Program-made: the position numbers and the translations under genes
In this document: piece by piece, positions 9,048 to 21,900 of the stretch
Position numbering within the stretch: position 1 is the stretch's first letter
How the letters are laid out: the number at the start of each line of letters is the position of its first letter
Notes under the pieces: model-generated
Told to the model about the DNA's origin: nothing
What the model saw: the letters and a program-made list of their open reading frames with translations, nothing else
Database searches by the model: none
Assembly (NCBI GenBank): GCA_009602725.1
Contig: WELB01000013.1
Span: forward strand, 595,532 to 620,440
Length of the DNA stretch: 24,909 bases
Direction: 5' to 3'
From: Spirogloea muscicola
Lineage: Eukaryota; Streptophyta; Zygnematophyceae; Spirogloeales; Spirogloeaceae

Positions 9048-12000
9048 TCAATTAACAGGAGCTGCAACTGGAAGGGGAGATGCAATACCATTGGCTCTAT
9101 ATGGCATTGGTGAAGAGATGGAGGCTATCTTTAGATTGCCTTCCGTATCCTGCGTCCAGAATACCTCAACCATCAAACCAGCCGGATTTTCTGGTGATAT
9201 TGAGTTTGGGACGGCAACGAGGCGGCATCCCAATGGGACCTGCAGGCAAAGGCATGGCAGAAATACTGAAGGCAGCTGCTTAAAGAAGAAGCAGGTATTG
9301 AGGCAAAGCAATACAGGTATATAGATATATATTAGAGAGTAAGTGCTTAGTTTAATCTAAGATATATCTAACTGCTGCTTTCAGTTACTGCTTTGCCTTG
9401 GTGATGCACAACTTACATGCAAGGTGGTGAAGTCATTCATGTAAAAGTCCTCGAAGCGGGACTCCGATGATGTGTTCTCTAGTTCAGCTTCCTGGGCTAT
9501 CTTCAGAAACACCTCCTCCAAAGTTGTAAGAGATAGCTGACAGTCACTCACACCCAACGTAACTCTCCTCTCCTGCAGGGCTGCGAAGAAGCTCTGCACA
9601 ATGGATTTGAAGAAAATTCTTGGTCAGAGCATGAATCCAGCTTGACAAGGTCTTGGAGAGACACTCGTGAGGGCGGTGTATTGCTGGGCTAGATAGCAAC
9701 ACATGAACATACAAGAAGCAACTTAGCAAAGAAAGACGCTCACAGTAAGTCGCGGTTCAAGTTGTCTGGGAATGAGAAATCTGATGTAAGGCCCGGAGTT
9801 GCTCGTTGGCTCTATGCCCAATTGCTGCAGACACACGCCACTCTGTCATGTTGCAGGCCTTGAAGACCAGGCTTTGTATACAAGACTCGCACATTCGTCA
9901 TCCCTCTGAAGCTCCTCCACATTTAGGGGGGACGTAGCAAGTCTTCTGTGAGAGTTGTCAGCGTACTAGTACCCTGCAAAACTCAATCGACAATACTCAC
10001 CTCCTTCACAAAGTCCTTCACAGCCACTGCCCGCTGGGCTTCAGCCGCAGCCTGGCCAGCCAAATCCGTGTCACTGCCAACCTTGCGAGGGCCAAGAGCC
10101 CGCACGGAGAGGTTGAGGATGTAGCCCGCCCCAAACTTGGTCTTCAAGTGGATGGATGTCCCCAAGCATCTTACTCGCCCTCTGGCCATGATGGCAATCC
10201 TGTCGCCCAGGACGTCTGCCTCCTCCATGGAGTGTGTGGTAAGGACAACAGCTCGGCCCTTCTTAGCGGACTCGAGGATGTCCCACACATGCCGCCTTGT
10301 CACAGGGTCCATGCCAGTCGTCTGCTTGACACACGATATGCCACACTATGGAGACCTGTCAGATTCACGTAATAAATAGCTTAGCTACTCTTATGCATGT
10401 AGGCTCTCGCAGGTCTGAGCATATTGGAGTGCCATGTCACTGATTGAGCAGTATGGAGGTAATCAACAAGCGCAGAAGAAGCGGACCGGCTCATCAAGAA
10501 AGACGATTTCAGGATCGCCTATCAATGCCACGGCAACGCTAAGCCTACGCTTCATGCCCCCGCTGTAGCTCCCTGCTGGGACGTTGGCTGCCTCAGTCAA
10601 TCGAACTCTTGACAGGAGGTCTTCTGTTTCCTGTTCAAAGAATAGTAGAGCAAGCTTGCAATCAGTTGCTTGAAGCACGTTGCCATACTAAAAATATCTG
10701 TCAATATTTTATGAGGCTTCCATAATAAGCAGATGGCTTGCGGGGGACCTAAGTAAGAACATACAAGATGAAGCTGGCTGCTGGGAAGGCCCTTTATGAG
10801 CGCAAAGAGTCTCAGGTGCTCCCGCCCTGAGAGGCTGTCCCACAGGATGTCAAACTGCAACATGCAGCCATGATGGGTCAGAGCATTCAAGCTGAGCACA
10901 GGCAGCGCAGACTATATTGGAGTGTTGGCGATGAAATATTTTGAGGAAAATTACAGTCCTAAATAAGAGATCTCGAACATTACTTTGCAGAGGCCTTTGC
11001 CATCACCTACGAAGCTGGACTCAAGGACTTGGGCAGTGGTCAATCTGAGACAGTCTACCTGAGGGCAGACACCCATCTTGCTTCGAATGCGCGTCATGCC
11101 TGCAGGGCTCTTGATGGAGTCACCACACACCAAGGCTGGATGGGATGCCACCAGGTCACAGGAACTCAGAGATTGCTGTCTTACAAACTGACTAGGCTAG
11201 GCTGCATAGTGCAAATGTGCGCATCGTGGTTTATTGATAAAACATTTCCCACAATTGACACATATTGCTCCAAGCAGTTGCAAATGGGCTTTCCCAAATG
11301 AAAAGAGTCCTTGCACAAGCTCTTGTAGACCACATGCTTGCAAATGTGTGTTAGGCTTTGTTAAGGCTGCCATTGTACAGCAATGACATTCGAAGAGGCC
11401 TCCTGGGCTGTACAACTAAAGGCTGAGATGCGGCAACAGATTGAGGTCAGTCCGAGCTATGCAGGCAGTATCACAAGGAGGGGGCATTTGTTGATTAGGA
11501 GGGCTCACCATCGCCGCCTGTGGAGGGGATGATGCCCGTGAGGCAGTGAATGGTGGTGCTCTTGCCTGCGCCATTGGGCCCCAGCAGGCAGAAGAGCTTC
11601 CCTCGCTCCACATTGAACCAAGCCCCCTGCAAGGGGACACCAGCTCAGAGCTCAGAGGAGCAGGGAGCTCAGAGGAGCTCAACTCCATGTCAGTTGCCTG
11701 CTGTTTAACCACGTGCACTGAAGGTGTAAAGTTATGAAATTGTTTCACCAACCTTGACGGCTTGGAAGGGCGGCAAGGCTCGATAGCGACAGCAGCCTGT
11801 GCGCTTGCGGGACCCAGCGAAGGTCTTCGCCAAGCCGCGGAGCTGCACAGCAACCGAGGGGTCAAGCGGTGCGCCGCGCCGAGCCTGCTCCTTTATGTTC
11901 TCCTCCTCCAGAGCCACGTCGGCGTCCACGTCAATCGCATCGACCTCAGCACCAGGCCTCGCTACTTGGCCTCTCCTGCCGCAGCAGCCGCAAGCCTTCC

Positions 12001-14666
12001 CTGCAAACTTGCACAAGCGCCCAGGGCTCATGAGGCAGCGCGCCTCGGCAGCAGGTTGGCGATGTCAGCGCATTGAGTCAAAGCAAAGGGTCGTGTAAGC
12101 AGAAAGAGCTCAGAGCATGACAGACCTTCTGTGGTAGCCCCGGAGCGGCCAAGCCAGTAATTTGGTGAGACAAAGAAGAGCCAGGGTCTGCGGACGCCAC
12201 TGTCATTGGGGAATACGTTGTCGAAGTACAACGCCAGGACGACCCAGATGACGAACGTCACAATCAGCCACTTGTAGATCACCGACTGCGCACGAGTGGC
12301 ACGAGCTGGAGTGATGACTCTGCCTGACATCACAATATCATTTAGCAGGCCAAAATGGTTTTGTATCAAATGGCAAAGCCTCCACCATGTCAAGACGAGT
12401 ATGATGGACTGACCAAGGTGATCACGCACTGGTCGTCGCGAGGAGGGCACTGGTCAAAATTCGACCAGTTGGTACCAGGGTCCTGTGGCGTGGCGGTTGT
12501 GTCACCCAGGTACTTGAGCCCGATCGTCAGCAGGTTTGGTGGGAAGACCGACCACACCCACCACAACACATCCGCAAATTGCTTGTCGTACGGAAACCCA
12601 AACTGCGTGATGAGCTGAAAGGAGCAGAGCAGTCGAAGGAGCGGCCGATTGTCAGCTGTGAAATGCTCAGTAACACACCTGGTCTTTGCAATGGGAACCA
12701 GAGAGCAAGCTGACGCTGCATCGTAATAGAGCACCTCGGTGATGAAGCCAACAATGAAGATGCTGAATCCAAGGGTTGTCGCAGACGAGGACGCCTGCAG
12801 GAAGGCCGAAAGCATGAACGCAAACCCGATCTGCATGCGACAGTGAGGGGCCCCTCAGGAGCATCAACACACAAACATCGGCTGCCAAGCTTCACAGCAC
12901 CATCATGTTCAAAACTCTTCCAGTTGCATCCTCAACGCAGTCCAACCACGGTTGCAATCCAGAGTCGTAGACAGAGAGCGCCAGACCCCAAGAAGGCAGA
13001 AACTCGGCGCTTTGATCAAACAGACGGGGGGCTTTGGCATGGACCATATTGAGACCGAAGAGGAAGAAGAAGATGTAGAGCACGCTGAAGTCGTTGTGGC
13101 GGAAGAAGTCGAACTGGAAGGCGAGGCCGAAGAGCACGAGCAGCAGGGCCCACACGGCCGCCAGCACCGCCTCCCACAGCAGCCACGTCAGCCAGTAGGC
13201 TGACTGCAGCAGGCCCATTGTCGCCATCGCCTGTGCCACGAACATTGTCCACCACGCCCGCCGAGCCCGCAAGCACGTCAGTGCGCGCCGCTTGTCAGGA
13301 AGCTCAATGGCTGGGAAACTCAATGGCTGGCGTTCAGTGATGCTGGCACCACAGATTCATCGCTAAAGTCGTAAGCGGGCTGCTAATGCATGGAGGTGGA
13401 GGACTTGGGGACAGGGCACCCAAGTGGCAGCAGCACCTGACGCAGGTGAAGTTCCTTCTCGCGTACAATTGCGCTGATCTGAATGACAAACCCAAACATG
13501 GCAGCAGCAAACAGGAAAGTTGGCCCGATGGTGGCCACCTCCGAGAACGTGTCAATGGCCGGGTGCGCGAACTCGCGGAAGCTCGGTGCCCACACAATGG
13601 ACCAATCTGTGCGAGGCACAGGCAGCATCGCCAACATGAGCAGAAGCACAAGGGGGCTATCACAGTGCCATCACCCTGCTGCAGGCAGCCTCCATCTGCA
13701 ACAGCACAGGGGCCGTACCTCTGGAGATGTAACGAGTGATCTCGCGCTCAGCGGCAGCCTGCAGTGGCAGCTGGAACTTGAAGTTGGGGTCTTGGAAGTT
13801 GCCGCGGTATGCTACAACTGTGGAGTTGCTTTGCAGCCCAAAGCCGATGCCACCATTGGCCAGCTCTCGCAGGTGCAGTGCAGCAGGTGCACGCAGCGTG
13901 TGAGCAGCCAGCCAGTCGTCCACGTCTGAGGGCGTCGCAAAGCCCAGGACCTTCATCAGGCGATGTCATTGCTGAGACATATTCAGGAGAGCTTGATTGT
14001 GAGCTAATGAAGTCCTACAAGTGGTAGCTAAGTCGGAGGGGGGGAGGAGGGAAGGGGGGGGTGGGAGAAAGCCTGGGAGAGGTGCTTGATGGTGGAGTGG
14101 CACGGAAGGAGAGGGAGGGAAGAGCAGAAGAGGGAGGAGAAAGGGGTACAGGGGAACCACAGCCAGTGGGCCGGACGAGCATAGCCATGCCAATCACCTT
14201 GGTCTGGAGGTCGATAGGCCGGCCATGGTTGTTGAGGGATATGTTGCGGACAAGCGAGGCGAGGAGCGCGGAGCCATTGCCACTCCAGAGGAAGTCATAG
14301 CAGGGCTTGCGGATGAAGTAGCCCTCCTCGCAGGCGGGAATGGGCGTCACGGCCTCGGGCCCGGGCGTGAAGAGGTTCTTGTAGCTGGTGTCGGTGGCGT
14401 TGTTGGCATCGATGGCCTTGCCGACCGCCCAGATGAGGAAGACGAAGAAGAGGGAGGAGCCCAGCTGGGAGCACCCGATCGGAGAGCGGAGACAAGGCCC
14501 AACGTCAGAGGAGGTGGAGGAGGGTGCCACTGAGCGTGGGAGCTGCGAGGATTGGCGGCCTCACCTGCAGCGCGGTGGAGGCCCGGTTGCGCCAGCTGAG
14601 CAGCGCGTTCTTGCCCAGCAGCGCGCGGCACTGCTGCAGGAACAGCGGCAGCCCGGCGGCGCGCAT
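9048..14666 (-). CDS. ABCA2: Half-size ABC transporter, subfamily A, ABCA2 subtype, 17 exons
   Basis: Probable lipid transporter with one membrane domain followed by one nucleotide-binding domain. Exons: 14666-14565, 14464-14198, 13950-13719, 13606-13437, 13230-13045, 12830-12735, 12614-12414, 12285-12126, 12000-11753, 11626-11509, 11135-11059, 10854-10765, 10630-10487, 10321-10001, 9824-9744, 9593-9417, 9239-9048; all GT-AG. The product is 953 aa. A cytosolic N-terminus ([13 protein letters not shown]) precedes TM1 (about 35-55), an outer loop, then TM2-TM6 between about 224 and 440. A Cys-rich, acidic linker leads to the NBD: Walker [10 protein letters not shown] (570-578), Q-loop CPQ (619), signature YSGGM (671-675), Walker B IVFLDEP (691-697), D-loop GMDP and H-loop His727; all catalytic positions are intact. 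The TTGMDP D-loop context and the C-terminal tail with [12 protein letters not shown] identify the ABCA2-like plant subtype. ATG 14666 is chosen because it begins a conserved N-terminus. It is divergent from the paralog starting at 15938. Substrate and membrane are unknown. Confidence 0.95.
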
Positions 14667-15937
14667 CGGAGCGGCGCCAGTGGTGAGTGGGAAGCGAGGA
14701 GCGCGACGGTGGCGGCGCCGCGAGCTCGCTCGCAAGGGACGGCCGCGCGGGCGCCTGACAGCCGGACCGATCGCTGGCCGGGGGGGGGGCCCCGTGTCTG
14801 TCACAGTGGTAACGACACAATGGTATCTCTCAGCCACCTTAATTAGCATGGTACCTCGTTTCGCGTAGCCCCACTACTTGCAAAACCTTTTTGCCGTCAC
14901 AGCCTCGGCTTCACTTGGCAACCCTTGCGGTTCGCATGTCCGCCCGCCTTCCCAGCTCCCCCCCCGGCATGGGGCCGCGTCGGCCCGCCCGGCCGGGCGG
15001 CAGCTCGGGCGAAGGTTCCTGCCGGCGCCTACGCCCCGCGCGCTCCCGGGGGACCAGGCCCTCCCGCCGTCTCGCAGATGGGCGACGGGCCGAGCGGACG
15101 TTGGGCCAGCCACGAGGATCCCCCCCCCCTCCGCCTCCTCGGCAGCTTCTCTCCCACTTCCTCGCTGCCTCCCCCCCGGTGAGAGAAGGCGCGCGGGGCG
15201 CATGAATTGAAAGGGAGGCCAATTCAATTCAAGCCAATACATTGTTCAGGCAGAGTCGAGTGCAGACTAAACAATGCTACATAATACGGAGACCTAATCT
15301 AAGGTACCTAAGATGACATTAGTACCCACGGGTGAGCACAAACAAATCTGACAAGCTAACTTGGGGAGCTGGAGCGCCGCCACGAAAGCCNAGCCAGCCC
15401 AGTAAGGAAAAGTGGACGAGGCCCATCCGGCCGCGCCAGGGATCACCCCGGCAGCCTTCCCCGCCCTGCGTCTCCCCCGGCGGGCCCGCAGCAGCTTCGC
15501 GCCGGGCGCCGCGCCCGCGCCCCGAAGCGGCGCGGCAGCGCGTGCGCGGCTGCCGGGAGGCCGCGGAGCAGCGGCGCGGGCGGGGGCAGGGAGGGCCGGG
15601 AGAGCTTGGACAGCGGGGAGCGCGAGGAGCGAGGGAGGACGGGGGCGGGACGTCTGTACGGGCTGCGGAGCGCGACTGCGTCCGATGCGGCTGCGGAACT
15701 ACGGATGATGCAGGAGCGACGGATGATGTAGTCGCGGTAAAGCGCGCGGAGGAGCCGGTGGTGCTGGACGAGCGGCTGCACAGCGGCGCCTGCTCCGTGC
15801 TCTCGCATGTGTCGACGAGCGGCCGTGTAGTAGGCGCGAGCCAAGATCTCCCCGCTTCCCCCTGGAAGCGGCCAGCTGGGAGCTGCTCCCACGGACTCTC
15901 AGCGGGAGCGCAGACGTGCGGACGCTGCCCAAGCACT
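14667..15937. promoter_or_regulatory. Shared upstream region of two divergent ABCA genes
   Basis: This 1271-bp stretch separates the start codons of two head-to-head transporters and must contain both promoters. Long GC-rich segments (about 14690-15180 and 15420-15700) flank a moderate-GC block containing repeat A copy 2, which has CCAAT (15234-15238) and a TATA-like TACATAA (15278-15284) about 40 nt later, facing the plus-strand gene. One base is undetermined (N at 15391). Long frames across 15332-15937 are by-products of high GC. Transcription starts cannot be placed from sequence alone. Confidence 0.6.
15181..15340 (+). repeat. Dispersed repeat A, copy 2
   Basis: Second copy of the 504-668 sequence, same orientation, with small insertions (for example an extra AATTC unit near 15220) and substitutions. 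The left end GAGAGAAGGCGCGCGG and right end ACGGGTGAGCACA are kept. It lies in the region shared by the divergent ABCA genes, about 600 bp upstream of the plus-strand start codon. The CCAAT box is conserved, while the TATATAA of copy 1 is TACATAA here. Confidence 0.8.
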
Positions 15938-18900
15938 ATGGACGAGAGCCGGCTTGCAGCACGCCGCAATCAGCTGCGCAGCACGTTCGGCACACAGGCC
16001 AACGCGCTCACCCGCAAAAACCTCGCCTTCCAGGTGCCGCAGTGAACCCTTTTTGCTTCCTCCTATGTGCACCTCGCCAGGCCCAGTGCACGGATTCCTG
16101 AGCAGTGCGAGAGGGGTGGCAGTCGTGAGAATCACAAAGCCGATCCTCACGACTCCTGGCCCCGTCTTATATGCTGCTGACGTGCAGAAGCGGAACTGGA
16201 AGTCGAACTGCAGACTGGTCAGCGCGCCGATCATTCTGTGCCTCGTCCTGGCAATCATCCAGGCTGCTATCAACGGCCTGCTCAGCGGCTCTAAATACAA
16301 GGCGAGGATGATGATACTCCACCTTCTCTCCCTCCTTCCACGTCCCTCCTTCTCCCTTTCCCACTCTCTCCCACAACAGTGCCGTGTTTTCAGCTATCTT
16401 TCCATTATTGGACCTTCCATCCTCGCTCATTCTCCTCTGGTCCCTCTCATTGCGCTGGCCCCTCACACCTTTCAAGCTGTGGATATCACTTTGTGACGTC
16501 GGGCGCAGTGCGGCTGCAAGTGCGTGGAGTACGACTCGAGTAACCCCAGCAAGTGCATTGACAAGCGGTGCGGCCTTGAGGTGGGCACCCGCCCTTGGTC
16601 GACTCCTTGGGCAGCAGCACAAGAGGTCTCCTCTCGCTTGGTGCTTTCGAGCGAGTGCGGCACGAGGGCTGGCAGCTGACAGGTCACCCTCCTCGTTCTC
16701 TGTCCTCCAGTACTCAGACAACGACCAGGTGGCTTACTGCGGCGTGCCGCACCCGACGGAGTGGCCTGCAGTGCAGCAGGTGGCGCAGCCGAAGTATCGC
16801 GCCGCCGAGACGCCAGCTGACGACCCTTTCCCATACCCTGGTTACCCACCGTCAAGCTGCCGCAGCAGCAGCAATGCCGCGAGCGAATGTCCGGCCACGC
16901 TGCTCTACACCGGGGCCAATCGCACTACTGCCGACGGTGAGTGCTGGTGCTGCTCGCCCGCCCTTGGCTGCTGCCTCTGCCGGATTAGTCGGCGCCTGAA
17001 CCAGCAGCCATCTGCGGGGCCTGCAGCTCTTGCAGGCCACTTGCTTCAAGATCCAGCGGGGCTCGCGACCCTGGTACAGGCAGCGGCCAACAACAGTGAC
17101 GACCTGCAGCTCTTGCTGGCCCAGCTGATCCCAGTGAGCCCTCCACCAAACAACCTCTACTCCCAACCCCCTTCTCACAGCTGTGGCGTGGCCACAGCTG
17201 TAACTGATGCAAGCTCCCCCAGACAGCGGTGGTCGGTCACAGGCTTACACTACCGCTGTCGCTGTCGATGCCGCTTGCCGCGTGCAGGCATCGGGCACGT
17301 ATCCGTGGTCAACGCTGTACTACGAGTCGGCAATCACAGCGTACGGATTTCAGGGGGGCTCACCTTTGTACGTGCTGCGGCACACGTGTGCCGGCCTGCG
17401 CAGCGGCGTCAACATCACCATTCCCATCGTTGGAAATATTACTGCCGGCATTTGTGCGTGTGCCAATCTTGACCCCTGCCGAGGCACCCACTGGCTCGCA
17501 CGCTCCATCCACCACAGTACTGGTTACTGCTCAGCCTCTGTTATCGTCGCGTGCTCTGCAGTCTTGCAGTGCTTGGAGGGCCTGGCGCTGTGGCGCAGCT
17601 CGGCAGCCGAAATCAATCGCGAGTTGTATGCGGGGTACTACAAAGCGAACGTGCCGCACCTCATTGATGAGGTTTCTGTTGGTGAGCTGCGAGCCCGTCC
17701 CCCTTCATCCTTGGCGGGATCTCCTAGAGCTTCACGGGTGTTCTTGAGTGACTCATGGGTCCATGCCTGCCGATCGTCTATTGCAGCATATGACTTCCAG
17801 GACACTGCGCCTGGGCGCTTTGCCATCAGCGTGCAGTACAACGAGACATTTGCAAACAAGTCAAGCGGTGGGGCGCCCAACAACTTGCGCCTACCTCGTG
17901 CACTCAATCTGGTCCGTGCAATGACCCAAGCTTGCTCAAGAGTGTCCGTGTTGACCAACAAGTCTGCGTAAAGGAAACAGCAAAGATTGAGTGGAAGCAG
18001 AGTCAGAGTCTGGTGCATGCAAAAGCGGCTGTGCCTTCAGCAGCAGCAATCTCCTGGCTGCTGCGAATGGGGACTGTGCAGGCAACAAATGCGTTCGCAC
18101 GGCTGGTGAATGGCGCGGCGGCGTCTGTGCCCCTGCTATTTGTCAAGGAGATGCCTAAGCCGTCGACAAAGCTGCGCCTTGACTTCTCCTCCCTCCTCGG
18201 CCCCCTTTTCTACATGTGGATCCTGCAGCTCCTCTTTCCTGTATAATCCTGCACTCTTGTGGACTTAATGGCTGCATGTTGTCGTACACCTACTTTCTAC
18301 TACATTTGCCTGCATTTTATTGTACTCATACCGAGGCATACAAGACTGGATCTCTTTATTAACCAGCACCTCATATTGTGCAACAAAGGTGATGGTAGGC
18401 CTGCTCGTGTACGAGCGGCAGAAGCACTTGCGCATCATGATGAAGATGCATGGCCTTGGCGATAAGTCCTACTGGCTGGTCTCGTACCTGTACTTCCTTG
18501 TCATCTCCTGCACCTACATCGCCTTTCTCATTCTTTTTGGATCCCTTGTTGGTATGCTTCCCTCTATGCAAAACGCTCCATCTGTGTTCCATACTACGAT
18601 GGACCGCTGTCTTCTGCATTGCACACATCCAAGTCCAAATGAATGTGCCATGCATTGTGCACATTGCAAATCATTAGAAGTAATTTCTCCACATTGTCTC
18701 CAACTCTCCTCAGCCCTGTAAGTTGTTGCCACAGAGGAAGGTGACCCCGGTCTTTTGACAGTTGTGTCTCTTTACAAGGACTATCTGTGACCCCCCTCAG
18801 CTGCTTTCACAGGCCTCAAATTCTTCCGCAAGAACGACTACGCGCTACAGATTCTCTTTTACTTTGTGTTTGCCAATTTTCAAATTGCCTTCAGCTTCTT

Positions 18901-21900
18901 CGCCTCTTCATTCTTCAGCAATGAGAAGACCGCCACAGGTTCTTGCTGGTCCCACGTGGACTCCTGCTTGACTCACATTGTTCAGAGCGATGCCTACTTT
19001 TCATACATGAAAGCTATTGCAACCTGACCCCTCGGAAACTCAAAACCTCACTCCTCATCGTTTTGCACTGCCATGGCTGGTTGTGTTGTGGATCACTTTG
19101 ATATCTCTTTGTTTCCTCGATCTCAGCGTCCCCTCATTGCCTGCAATACACACTTCAATGGTGCAGTCACGTGCTACTTGTATGTCTATGGTTCGGGCCT
19201 GCTCGGTGCCTTCCTGTTCCAGTTCTTCTATGAGGACCAGCATTTCTCTCGTGGGCACCTTGGCCACTACAACCACCTAACGAAAAGTGCATGGGACAAG
19301 TTCAATTATGTAAAGAGGATACATCCTTAGGTGCAGCCTTTAGAAACATACGACGGCGATTGTGGTGTACAGGCATTCTGGAGATACTATGCAGCCTGCT
19401 CTGTGAAGTTTTTATGACATAGTAGCATGTGCTGGGCAGCATTGCTGACAATGACTTGTCCTTTGAGGTGCAGGCGGTGCAGTATTTGCCATGGAACTTC
19501 TCCCGTGCTTTGCCCTGTACCGGGGGCTTTACGAGTTTGCGAGCTACGCATTCCTTGGGGACTACAATGGCACAGGGGGCATGGGGTGGAAGAACCTTGG
19601 CGATTCTGACAACGGCCTGCCTGTTGTGTTCGCCATTCTGGTCATTGAGTGGCTCATATTCTTGCCACTGTCCTATTACTTTGATCAGGTTCACAATGCA
19701 AAAGCTTTGTTGCCTTTTCCTGATTTAATGCAGCTGAATTGACACCCTCTTCCTTCAAAGCATACAGAGTGCTAAGTCAAGCCTCAGTTTCTCTTTCTTC
19801 AGGTAGCGGTCTCTTGGCAAGGGCAAGTAACTGGATGTTTAAAAATATTAATGATCACTAAAGATACAATGATCAACTCTCAGCATGGTACTCTCTCAAT
19901 GAACAATGCTGCTAAGGTGAGTCTCTGAATCCCCTTGTAATTCTGTGCAGGTGTTGGCAAGTGGGAGTGGCGTGAAGCGGCATCCGCTCTTCTTTCTGGA
20001 TCGCTGCCGACGGCGGGCTAAGGCCGACCAGCTGCTTAGCGACCGGCATGCCCAGAACTCGACTGGCCAAGTGGACATAGAGCTTGACCGACCTGACGTG
20101 ATGCAGGAGGCAAGTGTGATCAGTGATATGTTATAGACAACATGCTTTCTTCCCCTCGTTGGTTGGCGGCCAATGTACTTCCAGAATGCGCTCTCATGCT
20201 GTTGCGGTAGTGTATTTCTTCTGAGAGACCCCATGTCCTGGCTGAGACACGCTTCGTATCGAAGTCAGTTAATTGCTCACAGTGGATTCATATTTGAGCA
20301 GAGGGCAATGGTGGCGGAGTTGCTGGAGCGCGGCAATCTGGGAGGGCACGCCATCATTTGCGACGATTTAAGGAAGATGTACCCTGGACGTAATGGGAAT
20401 CCTGACAAGCTCGCCGTGCGGGGGATGTCCCTGGCCGTCTCGCGGGGCGAGTGCTTTGGCATGCTTGGCCCCAATGGCGCGGGCAAGACCTCCAGCATCA
20501 ACATGGTATGTGGCCCAAGCTCGTTGTCATCACTTCACTGCCAGTTGCTAACAGCAAAGAAGCATCACTGTGGGCTGTTGCAAAGATCTGTAAGCTTGTG
20601 CTTGATAAACAGTCCTTGATTTCTGGCTCCCCTCACCCTTGTAGATGATTGGGTTTCTGCCACCCACTTCTGGATGTGCTTGGATTGAGGGCTTTAGCAT
20701 ACTCGAGGACATGCCCAGCATTTACTCAATCATGGGTGTTTGCCCACAACATGAGTAAGTCTGCCAAGCGTACTGTCAAGCGACCCCTTGGTTTTCTGAG
20801 GATTACCATGACTACTATGATGACTTTCGTTTAGTAGATAACACCCCAAGATGCAGGCTGGCATGTAGACGTCCCTTGTGTTGATCGAGCTTTTTGTTGA
20901 CGACGGAGCTGCGCCGCTCTTCATAAATTTGCACTGGTTGCGATTGTCTTGCAACGTCTTGCAGCCTGCTGTGGGAGCAGCTGACTGCCAGAGAGCACCT
21001 CCTCTTCTACGGGAGACTGAAGAACCTGAGGGGTCCTGCCCTCCACCAGGCAGTCACCCAGTCCCTGCAGAGCGTCAACTTGCTCAGCAGTGGCGTGGAG
21101 AATAAGAAGGCTGGCACTTACAGCGGAGGCATGAAGCGACGGCTCTCCGTTGCCATCGCTCTCATTGGCAATCCGCTGGTGAGCATGCCTTTGATGGAGG
21201 GAAATTCCTCAATAGAGATTCTCTCCTTGATAGTGTCTGCATGTACAGTGTACATTCACGCCACCCTGGATGTACGAACTCACTGGCAGACAATATGACC
21301 TGCAGGTGGTGTACATGGACGAGCCATCGACTGGCCTTGATCCAGCTTCGCGTCTTAACCTCTGGAACGTGGTGAAGGAGGCAAAGAAGGACTGCGCCAT
21401 CATTCTCACCAGTATGCATCCTACGCCTTAGGCTACTCATGATTTCCAAGAAGATTGTTGCTGTCTATATGCTGCAGTTGTCAATCTGCAATGCTGGTGA
21501 ACAAAGTGCTTTTGAATTATTATGGCATTGTGAAAGCGCTCTGGCAGGCCTAATGTGAACACGTACAACACATGTAAGTAAATATCTGGTTCTTTTGATG
21601 CAGCACATGCAATGGATGAAGCGGAGGCGCTTTGTGACCGTATTGGCATTTTCGTGGATGGCCAGTTCAATTGCATAGGGAATCCCAAGGAGGTATAGAC
21701 TTATTTTGGTTGAGAAGCTGCCAACGTTTTACAAGCTGTCTCATGCATCTTGCTAGCCTGGTCTTACAGCTGTGGTCAGTAACGTAGGGTGCTGTTGGTT
21801 TCACTGAATGCTTCTCCAAGCCCTTGTCTTGGTTATGCTGGCTGATGATCATGCAGCTGACATCCCGGTATGGGGGGAGCTACATGTTCACCATCACAAC

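Noticed and set aside
9381-9416. C-terminus of the ABCA2-type protein ending at the TGA at 9381
   Set aside because: A perfect GTAAGT donor lies at 9416, and the next exon (9239-9048) supplies the family's characteristic C-terminal tail in frame.
15332-16045. Long plus-strand frame (237 codons) running into exon 1 of the ABCA3-12-like gene, as a longer N-terminus
   Set aside because: The upstream part is a GC-rich low-complexity by-product containing an undetermined base and repeat sequence. The family-like N-terminus starts at the ATG at 15938.
16384-17472. 362-codon plus-strand frame as a single gene
   Set aside because: It merges ABCA exons 4 and 5 with intron sequence that happens to lack stops; the splice sites and family similarity show that the exons are separate.
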